Below are positions 55,226-62,525 of a stretch of DNA of 64,000 nucleotides, one piece after another. This DNA comes from Agrobacterium cavarae. Its GTDB lineage: Bacteria > Pseudomonadota > Alphaproteobacteria > Rhizobiales > Rhizobiaceae. The stretch is from contig NZ_SISF01000023.1 in assembly GCF_004310285.1 (NCBI RefSeq), positions 310,001 to 374,000 on the forward strand. The letters run 5' to 3'. Under the pieces are notes generated by a model. It saw nothing but the letters and a program-made list of their open reading frames with translations, ran no database searches and had not been told where the DNA came from. A program made the translations under genes and the position numbers. Position 1 is the stretch's first letter. Every line of letters starts with the position of its first letter.

Positions 55226-57880
55226 ATGAATAGCCAGGAATATCTCGACCAGATAAAGCGATATTTTACCCATCTGGTTGTGGACATCAAATGTAATAAT
55301 GCCTGCGATCATTTTGACATCAATAAGATCGCCGAAAATTTCTTCATCCCGATCCTTTCGATCATTTTCGATTGTCCTGACTTGAAGAATCAAAACCTGA
55401 TCAAAGCGAACTTTCCTTCGGTCGACTTGGGAAGCATCGTCAGAAAGCTGTCGTTCCAGATAACGTCGGATGGAAGCAGCTCGAAAATAATCCATACGCT
55501 TGAGAAATTTCGTGAGCATAAGCTTGAGGCGTTATTCGACGAGCTGTACATCCTGGTCATCACCGAAAAGCAGGGGTCATATTCTTCCAAAGCTCTATTG
55601 GAAGAAATTGAAAAGCACCGGATTACGTTTGATGTAAATGCTCACGTCATCGACTACACTGACCTGATGGCGAAGATCGCGAGCGCTTCCGTCGGGACGT
55701 TGAGATCATTGCATGAGGCGCTGACTGCAGAATTCGAGCGGTACAGTGATTACAATCGCTTCCAGAACGACCTTGAAGGCTTCCTTCATTTCAGCAACTC
55801 GAAGATCGAGATTGAGAAAAAAACAAAAAAATATATTCCATCGATATATGTTGAACCAACAAAATCCAAGGAAACGACCCGGATTTTTGGTCACCCTACT
55901 TTCTTTGGACGGAAAATAGAAGATGAGCTTCGCAAGGTCGATTATTCGTATCTGAACAAGCAGCTGGTGAAAATTGATCTCCCGCCGCTGACTTCCGCCA
56001 TCGTCCCCCTGGCCGACAATGACTTTCCTCGTTCGATTGAAGACGTTGGTAAGCATCTAGAGGACCGGAAGGCGCTTATCGACTTGGAAATCGAGCGCGT
56101 CAATCCTTTCGGGCACTCACCGAAGAATCGCAAATCCAGACCGGTTGTTGCGCCCGAAAAGAAAGCGATGCAGTACCTTTTGAAGCTCAAGACCGAGGGG
56201 ATGGCGAGCCATGCAGAGTGGACCTACATCGAGGCACTTCGCCTGATAAAGCAGGCTGAATCCAAGATTCTCCTAATCACGAGCGTAGCTGGACAGGGTA
56301 AGACCAATTTCATCTGCGATCTTGTCGAAAACCAGTTCGCGAAGTTCGAAATCCCGACGGTTTTCATTCCAGCGCGAGAATTGAACAAGTATCCCCATCC
56401 CAATCGAATTTTCTCTTTCATTTCGCAGAACAGATACTTGCCAAAGTGCGACAACGTCTACGACGTCCTGGACCTGTTCAACCGGGTCTCGAAGGGTATC
56501 AATAAGCCGTTTATCATCGCGATTGACGGAATCAATGAGGTAAAGGAACTCGATAGTTTCCTGTCAGAGCTTTCCGATTTCCTCAACGCTACCTGTCAGT
56601 TCGAATTCATCAAAACGATCATCACCTGTCGAACAGAGTTTTTTGACAGCAAGTTTTCATCTCTTTTGAGCGAGCCATTTTCTGATTCCATTCTGCGGAT
56701 TGAAGACCTGAAGGCGGAGATGTCGGACGATAGCCTTCGCAGGATGCTTCGCTCCTACTTAAAGCACTTTCAGATAAAGGTTGAGCTTTCCAGTCATGCA
56801 GAAAGCTTTCTGAAAAGCGACCTACTCATGATGAGGATTTTCTGCGATCTGAATGAAGGGAAAGACAAAGGCCATATCTCGGATATCTACAAAATTCAGC
56901 TGTACCAGGATTACCTTCTTCGCAAGGCAGAGAGCTTTCCGAAGCATTTGAAGAAGGAACTTCTACCGTCGCTGTATCGGATCGCACAGCAAATGCTTTC
57001 CGATAATTGCTTCTACAATATAAACATTGGCGGTTACACGGCCGAGCAACAAGAGATCGTAGAGCGCCTTGTCTCGGAGGATATCATCCTGAGGCGAGAG
57101 CCGTCAGAAAAGACCTTGGAAACGATGCTCGATGAGACGATTTCCTTCACCTATGACGAACTTCGAGACTTTATAATTGCCACGTATCTCGCGAAAGATT
57201 TGGCGAAAACCGACTTCTCAGCATTTTGCAGTGTCTTTGCTAACTTAGAGCCGCTTCCAATCTACGAAGGCGTTTTTAAGTACGTCTATCTGATTGCGCG
57301 ACAGTCGGACGACGCTCTAATTCTGAGACAATGCGAGGATGCCAAAAAGTTTGATTCCCATTATTCTTACGCAATAGCGACTTTGCCTCACGAATTTCAG
57401 ACTGAAGACGATGTCAAACGTGTAATCGAGTATCTTGATGTCAGCGGTGACAAGGAGGTTGTCGCGAGCCTTGCGGTCTTCCTTTTTAACAGTGGCAGGT
57501 CCGACCGCCTGCTAAATAGACGTCTGCTTGTCGAGCACATCAATTCACTTGACGATCCAGATGCAGAGAACTTGCTGCTCACTATGTTCAGAACTCGGGC
57601 GTCTGTTAGAAGTTGGGAAGGTGACCCGATCAAAGACTTTCTAAACGCCTGGTTGGAATACCCGACACCTACAGACGGCGAGGACCCTTATTTGATCTTT
57701 GTTATACAGCTCGCGTTCTTAGCCGATCACGGTCTGCGGTTTGAAATTAAATCCGAACTGGAACAGATCAAGGGGCGGGGTAAAAACGCGGGTTGCTTCG
57801 CGTTTGTCGAGAACGCTCGTTCGTCGAATATTTCAACTTTTGCAAAATCAATCGATGCGTTTGTGGGAGTGTCCAAGTGA
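55226..57880 (+). CDS. STAND NTPase with N-terminal SMEK-like domain
   Basis: The 884-aa product has an N-terminal domain (about 1-150; MNSQEYLDQIKRYFTHLVVDIKCN... SFQITSDGSSSKIIHTLEKF) that resembles the SMEK domain of Avs-type proteins, a linker, and a NACHT/STAND-like ATPase: LLITSVAGQGKTN (Walker A) and PFIIAIDGINEV (Walker B). After it come helical sensor repeats (about 600-880) suited to binding a ligand. Such proteins sense phage parts and trigger an effector. ATG 55226 is used; a GTG is at 55199. The stop overlaps the next gene by four bases. Confidence 0.82.
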   Translation: MNSQEYLDQIKRYFTHLVVDIKCNNACDHFDINKIAENFFIPILSIIFDCPDLKNQNLIKANFPSVDLGSIVRKLSFQITSDGSSSKIIHTLEKFREHKLEALFDELYILVITEKQGSYSSKALLEEIEKHRITFDVNAHVIDYTDLMAKIASASVGTLRSLHEALTAEFERYSDYNRFQNDLEGFLHFSNSKIEIEKKTKKYIPSIYVEPTKSKETTRIFGHPTFFGRKIEDELRKVDYSYLNKQLVKIDLPPLTSAIVPLADNDFPRSIEDVGKHLEDRKALIDLEIERVNPFGHSPKNRKSRPVVAPEKKAMQYLLKLKTEGMASHAEWTYIEALRLIKQAESKILLITSVAGQGKTNFICDLVENQFAKFEIPTVFIPARELNKYPHPNRIFSFISQNRYLPKCDNVYDVLDLFNRVSKGINKPFIIAIDGINEVKELDSFLSELSDFLNATCQFEFIKTIITCRTEFFDSKFSSLLSEPFSDSILRIEDLKAEMSDDSLRRMLRSYLKHFQIKVELSSHAESFLKSDLLMMRIFCDLNEGKDKGHISDIYKIQLYQDYLLRKAESFPKHLKKELLPSLYRIAQQMLSDNCFYNINIGGYTAEQQEIVERLVSEDIILRREPSEKTLETMLDETISFTYDELRDFIIATYLAKDLAKTDFSAFCSVFANLEPLPIYEGVFKYVYLIARQSDDALILRQCEDAKKFDSHYSYAIATLPHEFQTEDDVKRVIEYLDVSGDKEVVASLAVFLFNSGRSDRLLNRRLLVEHINSLDDPDAENLLLTMFRTRASVRSWEGDPIKDFLNAWLEYPTPTDGEDPYLIFVIQLAFLADHGLRFEIKSELEQIKGRGKNAGCFAFVENARSSNISTFAKSIDAFVGVSK

Positions 57881-58242
57881 AGGAAGCGAAATTATTTCTG
57901 CCATTTCCCACGCCGCCATCGCTATCGGAGTTTCTTGATATTCTTTCAGTGAAGCCGGGCGGCCTTGCCGCGCAGCTTACCAAGAATGTTTATGATGCGT
58001 TTTTTGTGGGATCGCTCGATCTCAAAGAAGGATATCGTCGATACTACTGCGTAGAGTACCCCACTCTTCGTTGCTACCTTGCTATGGTCCACGGTGAGCG
58101 CTTTGAGGAAGCCGACTTGGACCAAACTCACATATTTCGTATCACCGACCTTCCGCAAATGGTCGATGATTTTCAAGGCGGAACCTATCTCGACACGGTA
58201 CTGGAAGTCTTGGAAAAGTGGAGAGCCGGACGTGAAAATTAA
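57877..58242 (+). CDS. Small protein of the STAND/radical SAM operon
   Basis: A 121-aa protein (MKEAKLFLPFPTPPSLSEFLDILSVKPGGLAAQLTKNVYDAFFVG...) with GTG start overlapping the previous stop (GTGA). It is mostly predicted helical with several Tyr residues and no known domain. Translation is coupled at both ends: the next gene starts 11 bases before its stop. It may be an adaptor of the system. No function is suggested by the sequence alone. Confidence 0.75.
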   Translation: MKEAKLFLPFPTPPSLSEFLDILSVKPGGLAAQLTKNVYDAFFVGSLDLKEGYRRYYCVEYPTLRCYLAMVHGERFEEADLDQTHIFRITDLPQMVDDFQGGTYLDTVLEVLEKWRAGREN

Positions 58243-58627
58243 AATGGACTTCGTGTCAAACAGTTCATCGACTTCATTCATCTACATTTCCGACCAGGAA
58301 TTTACCAAGGAAAATTTCCTTGAAGCTATCGGCGCTTCAAATGAGGGGCCGTTGAGCGAACTTTTCGTGTCCATGTTTGAGGAGCTGAACAGTTCGATTG
58401 AGCGCGGTGAGCGAATTGAAGACATTGCTCAGGCTTCTTCAAGCCGTGATTTCGATCTAACCCCAGAGGTCCTGGAACGTGTCGCAATTGCTCTTAAGGA
58501 CGGCAAACCCGTTATTCGTGGCGGCTTAAGCAGTGACGGCGCATTGGCTGAGTCGATCCTTTGCATGGAGATGTTCGAGATCGACACGGACAAGATGTTC
58601 ATCAACGCTTACCCCAGCTACTGGTGA
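58232..58627 (+). CDS. Protein with DFVSNSSSTSF start motif
   Basis: The 131-aa product starts MKIKMDFVSNSSSTSFIYISDQEFTK. An N-terminal D-F-V-[ST]-N-S-S-S-x-S-F block is, from memory, shared by many small uncharacterised bacterial proteins. The rest is an acidic, helical region (LFVSMFEELNSSIERGERIEDIAQ) and ends in SESILCMEMFEIDTDKMFINAYPSYW. GTG 58232 is inside the upstream gene (overlap 11 bases). It is followed within five bases by a radical SAM gene, so it is a candidate substrate or partner of that enzyme. Confidence 0.78.
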   Translation: MKIKMDFVSNSSSTSFIYISDQEFTKENFLEAIGASNEGPLSELFVSMFEELNSSIERGERIEDIAQASSSRDFDLTPEVLERVAIALKDGKPVIRGGLSSDGALAESILCMEMFEIDTDKMFINAYPSYW

Positions 58628-58632
58628 TTTCC

Positions 58633-59667
58633 ATGCTTCGGATGAACCGTTACCAGAACGAAGGTTACTCAACGTTTTTCAACGCGAAGACCGGTTTCTT
58701 TGCTCGCGTCGAAGACAAGGGCAAGCCTGAGCCCTTCTGGTCGCCGCATGGTCCAGAACTCATGGACATATCGATCACAAATTGGTGCGATAAAGGCTGC
58801 GCTTTCTGTTACAAGAGTTCCACAAAGTCTGGGCATCACATGAAGCTCAATGATTATAAGAGCGTGATCGATGCCGCTGCTCAAATGGGGACTTTTCAAG
58901 TCGCGCTTGGCGGTGGCAATCCCAACCAGCATCCTGATTTTATAGAAATACTCCGGTACACCCGCGAGCGCGGAATCGTGCCAAATTATACTACCAATGG
59001 CAGAGGGCTGACCGACGATATTTTGGAAGCGACCAAATCGTTCTGTGGCGCGGTCGCCGTCTCAGCGTATCCGCCTTACGACGAGACGACGTTCACGATC
59101 CGGCTTCTGGCCGCCTTCGGAATAAAGACAAACATTCACTACATCCTGGATGCAAGTAGTGTCGATACCGCTATCCAGTGGATGACAGAGCCGCCCGACT
59201 TCCTGAAAGGCATCAACGCTCTCGTGTTTCTGAACTACAAGCCATCCGGCCGGAAGGTGTTCGAGGCTAAGTTGCTTCGAAACAGCGAACGCCTCGATGA
59301 GTTTTTCCAACTGGCGACCTCGAAGGAATGCAAGCTCAAGATTGGATTCGACGCTTGCTGCGTGAGTGGGGTATTTGCCCGCACTAAAACAAGCTCGACA
59401 GTTGTCGATGCATGCGATGCCGGAAGGTTCTCGCTCTATGTGTCGGAGGACATGCAAGTTCACCCATGCTCGTTCCAAAGCGGACTTGCAGCTGGCGATA
59501 AAATAACGGCTGAAAACACCTTAGCGGACATCTGGAAAAATTCGCCGAATATGAAATCCTTTCGGGACTATTTCAGCTCGAACCGTTGTGCTGGTTGTGG
59601 GCATCAATCCTCCTGCATGAACGGCTGTCCGATTTTTGAAGACTTGGTGGTCTGCGGAAATCGGTGA
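58633..59667 (+). CDS. Radical SAM protein with SPASM-like C-terminus
   Basis: The 344-aa product has the radical SAM cluster C52-x3-C56-x2-C59 (NWCDKGCAFCYK), the GGGNP motif (VALGGGNPNQHPDF), and a C-terminal region with extra cysteines (CDAGRF, HPCSFQSG, CAGCGHQSSCMNGCP) like a SPASM domain holding further iron-sulphur clusters. Such enzymes typically modify peptides. ATG 58633 follows the previous stop by five bases; the frame opens upstream. It is part of the rightward operon with the STAND NTPase. Substrate unknown; the neighbouring 131-aa protein and 24-aa peptide are candidates. Confidence 0.88.
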   Translation: MLRMNRYQNEGYSTFFNAKTGFFARVEDKGKPEPFWSPHGPELMDISITNWCDKGCAFCYKSSTKSGHHMKLNDYKSVIDAAAQMGTFQVALGGGNPNQHPDFIEILRYTRERGIVPNYTTNGRGLTDDILEATKSFCGAVAVSAYPPYDETTFTIRLLAAFGIKTNIHYILDASSVDTAIQWMTEPPDFLKGINALVFLNYKPSGRKVFEAKLLRNSERLDEFFQLATSKECKLKIGFDACCVSGVFARTKTSSTVVDACDAGRFSLYVSEDMQVHPCSFQSGLAAGDKITAENTLADIWKNSPNMKSFRDYFSSNRCAGCGHQSSCMNGCPIFEDLVVCGNR

Positions 59668-59677
59668 CGAGGTGCGA

Positions 59678-59752
59678 ATGGTTGTCGACTGCATAGGCAG
59701 CATCACCAAGGGCGTCTCTAAGTACGCGATACAGCCGTTGGTTTGGAGTTAA
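59678..59752 (+). CDS. 24-residue ORF after the radical SAM gene
   Basis: ATG 59678 has GAGG five bases upstream and lies ten bases past the radical SAM stop. It codes MVVDCIGSITKGVSKYAIQ... ending PLVWS. It contains one Cys and is amphipathic at the C-terminal end. It may be a precursor peptide for the enzyme, a short toxin-like peptide, or chance. Its stop (TAA) overlaps the next ATG. Confidence 0.4.
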   Translation: MVVDCIGSITKGVSKYAIQPLVWS

Positions 59753-59755
59753 TGA

Positions 59756-59839
59756 ATGCCCGTGTCCAAGCTTCAGAAAGAAATTGTACTGAAGGCACTA
59801 GCTCCGGTCTATCAGACCGTCGGTGACGACGGCATGTGA
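59756..59839 (+). pseudogene. ORF cut short by an IS element
   Basis: Starts ATG 59756 with GGAG seven bases upstream (MPVSKLQKEIVLKALAPVYQ) and runs into the left end of the IS at 59835, where it stops after 27 residues. The rest is not found past the IS. It probably was another member of the radical SAM operon. Confidence 0.45.
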
Positions 59840-60833
59840 CCTTGCCCCGTTGAACTAATCCATTTTGAAGTAGGCTCTGGCCCATTGAAAGGACCAGGGA
59901 ATGAAGCGCAACCGTTTTACAGACGAACAGATCATCGGCATTCTGAAGGAGCATGAGGCGGGCGGGCATCGGCTTTTGCCGGATGACGATCCGTTACGAA
60001 ACCAGGCGCAGCGATGACCATGACCTTCGCGAGCGGATGAAGGCGCTGGCGCATGAACGCCGCCGCTTTGGATATCGACGCCTTCATGTGCTGCTCAGGC
60101 GTGAGGGTCACCTTGTGAACCACAAGCGGCTCTTCCGGCTCTATCGGGAAGAGAAGCTGACGGTGCGCAAGCGCGGCGGTCGGAAACGAGCGATAGGCAC
60201 ACGAGCACCGATGCTGATCCCGCTTGCCGCCAATGATCGCTGGTCACTGGACTTCGTGTCGGATCAGCTCACCGATGGTCGCAGGTTCCGGGTGCTTACG
60301 GTAGTCGACGATTGCACCAGGGAGTGTCTGGGCCTTGTCGCCGATACATCCCTTTCCGGCCTGCGGGTTGCCCGTGAGCTGGACCGGATCATCGAGCGAC
60401 GAGGCAAACCGAAGATGATCGTCAGCGACAATGGTAGCGAGTTCACCAGTAACACAATCCTGCAATGGACGGATCGGACCAAGGTGGAATGGCACTACAT
60501 CGCACCGGGCAAACCGATCCAGAACGCCTTCATCGAAAGCTTTAATGGGCGGCTGCGAGACGAGTTCCTGAATGAGACTCTCTTCTCGTCGCTGGCTCAT
60601 GCTCGATCAGCGCTTTCAAACTGGCGCTACGATTACAACGATCACCGCCCACACTCTGGCCTCGGCTGGCTGACACCCGCCGAGTTCGCTTAGACAATAA
60701 ACCCGCGACGCGATGCGGTGCTGCGCAGCCGAAATGGCTCCGCACCGCACCCCGCCGCTACCGCCCCAAATACAGCAACCCAAAACCGCTGGAGCGAACT
60801 CAAAACTGGATAAAACTTGGGGGCAAGGTCACA
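59835..60833 (+). mobile_element. IS3-family element with internal deletion
   Basis: Ends are the 14-bp inverted repeats TGTGACCTTGCCCC (59835-59848) and GGGGCAAGGTCACA (60820-60833). At 999 bases it is shorter than complete IS3-type elements (about 1.2-1.3 kb). No direct target duplication is seen at the borders (GGCA and ACTA). The transposase is broken. Confidence 0.9.
59901..60693 (+). pseudogene. IS3-family transposase (orfA/orfB remnant)
   Basis: orfA begins normally at ATG 59901 ([22 protein letters not shown]) but is lost after about 22 codons. The remaining frame resumes inside orfB ([21 protein letters not shown]...) and holds the full DDE core: [32 protein letters not shown]. So an internal segment of some 250-300 bases containing most of orfA and the 5' end of orfB is missing. 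The breakpoint lies in a GCGGGC repeat (about 59957-59966). It should be inactive by itself. Confidence 0.88.
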
Positions 60834-60864
60834 ACTAATTGGCCAGCTTGCAATAATTCGCTGT

Positions 60865-62289
60865 CTACAATTTCGCAATGGGTGCATTGGCATCTGGTTT
60901 AGCTTGCACCTCTCCTAAGTAGAACGGCTTGACCGCGTGGTGGTTACGCAGCCCCTCCGGCCGGTAAGGCTTTGTCTCATCATAATGGATGACGCTCGGC
61001 AACTTAAACCTCTCTACCACGCTCGGATGGATCGGTGCATTCGGCGGAATTGGCCGAACGCATGACTTCCATGGAAGCCACCCGGACTTGATCTCGTCAT
61101 GCTGGATGCCCGCACTAGATGGGTGGAGGTGGAGCCATGTTTGATCGAACGTTATCGGATTTGGCACATTCGTGGCCCTATCCACCATCCAGGCCAAGGC
61201 AATGTCCGAAAGCCGGGACTCCGTTTCGAGATAGCTTCCGCCGATATCGGAGTGTACGCCAGCGAACCAGACCTGCTCAAACCATGCATCCGCCTTTCCA
61301 GCCACATCAGTAGACTGGGGTGTCCAAGCTACACGCTCAAACTTTGCCCGGTTCTCATCTATTGAAAGGGCATGTTTAGCGAAGGCGACTCTGGGATTGA
61401 GGAAGGTATCATAAAATTTCATCCGCCAGCCGGTCAGATGGATGGTTCTCCACCAAGGATCACTGAGCCCGGTTGCCCATTTCAAGTGCGTTGCTGCATA
61501 CCAGGCAACACCAGCAGCCGCACTGAATGCAAGCACAGAGAACAACCACGTGAAAGGGTTAATTGGCCAAGGCATCAACGCCCAAACTAACGCTCCGAGC
61601 CCAAGTACGACTATCGCCGCCACAATGATGATTATTGCTTGCTGGATCGCGTTGACACCCAATGCGCCGACGGTGTCCCAAACGCCTATGAAATACGGTA
61701 CGACATTAGCCTGACCCGTCGCATCTGTGGAGTTATATTTGCTGCGGAATTTTCCCGCTAGCTCTCTACGCTGGGCGTCTAACCGGTTGTCGCGGCGTCC
61801 GGCTCCGTGTTGGTACACGTTTTTGATTGCTTCTTTAGCAACTTGGCGGGCCGTCTTCGGGTCGCGGTAGAACGGTGTTTCCCCATCTTCCATCGTCGCT
61901 GGGACACCACATAGGCCTAGCACGCCTCCTACGCATCGAGCAGTGTAAGCACCACGGCTAAATCCGAATAGGAATACCCTGTCGCCCGGCTCCCACGACT
62001 GAAGAATGAATGTATAGCAATCGACAATGTTCTTCGTAATTCCGAGGCCAGTCGCTTGAGAGAGAACGTTGTAGATTCTTCGCAGAGGGCCGATTTTGAT
62101 GTCATCGGCATCTGACGCCGATCCAAGGCCCGCGTCGTAAAATGCGACTTGTTGATCTGGGTTGATCGCAGAGTCTGGCCCACATCTTGTCGCTCGAAAC
62201 AATTTGTAAACGTTGCTGCGTCGCTCATCGGGCAACAGGCCACCTGCTTGTCCGGTACCGTCAGAGAATATGAGGATATTCTTGGGCAT
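60865..62289 (-). CDS. DUF2235 alpha/beta hydrolase with membrane segments
   Basis: The 474-aa product has a DUF2235 domain, a serine hydrolase fold used by some phospholipase effectors: KNILIFSDGTGQ, GFSRGAYTAR with the nucleophile Ser (G-F-S-R-G), and PYFIGVWDTVGALG. It then has two hydrophobic segments (IIIIVAAIVVLGLGALVWAL and FTWLFSVLAFSAAAGVAWY) inserted before a soluble end (VWFAGVHSDIGGSY, HLHPSS). ATG 62289 is chosen with AGGAGAAGG ahead; the frame opens earlier. It stands alone, with no T6SS genes or immunity gene in the window. Confidence 0.82.
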   Translation of the reverse strand: MPKNILIFSDGTGQAGGLLPDERRSNVYKLFRATRCGPDSAINPDQQVAFYDAGLGSASDADDIKIGPLRRIYNVLSQATGLGITKNIVDCYTFILQSWEPGDRVFLFGFSRGAYTARCVGGVLGLCGVPATMEDGETPFYRDPKTARQVAKEAIKNVYQHGAGRRDNRLDAQRRELAGKFRSKYNSTDATGQANVVPYFIGVWDTVGALGVNAIQQAIIIIVAAIVVLGLGALVWALMPWPINPFTWLFSVLAFSAAAGVAWYAATHLKWATGLSDPWWRTIHLTGWRMKFYDTFLNPRVAFAKHALSIDENRAKFERVAWTPQSTDVAGKADAWFEQVWFAGVHSDIGGSYLETESRLSDIALAWMVDRATNVPNPITFDQTWLHLHPSSAGIQHDEIKSGWLPWKSCVRPIPPNAPIHPSVVERFKLPSVIHYDETKPYRPEGLRNHHAVKPFYLGEVQAKPDANAPIAKL

Positions 62290-62411
62290 CGTCAGTGACC
62301 TTCTCCTGATTGAAGTCAGCCACAAGTATTACCAGAAAAGTTTTTCTAAACGAAATCTCAACCTGAAGTTATCCAGAAGAACTTCGGATATGCCAAAGTC
62401 TGCAAAGCACG

Positions 62412-62431
62412 CCGGTGAACGCGTTCACCGG
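62412..62431. promoter_or_regulatory. Perfect 20-bp palindrome upstream of the last gene
   Basis: CCGGTGAACG (62412-62421) and CGTTCACCGG (62422-62431) are perfect, with no spacer. It lies 95 bases before ATG 62526 and 123 before the leftward DUF2235 start. An operator for a dimeric repressor is the simplest idea. Confidence 0.6.
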
Positions 62432-62525
62432 GTCAACCTCGCGTTCATGTCGTTTAGATTTGATTAAGCTCGTTCCCTTAGCAAGCCGCCCCCGGGCTGG
62501 GCTATCATCTGGAACGGTAACCTGA

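Noticed and set aside
59953..60693. Intact 246-aa transposase
   Set aside because: Its first residues come from the deletion joint; complete IS3 orfB is longer at the N-terminus, so it is a remnant.
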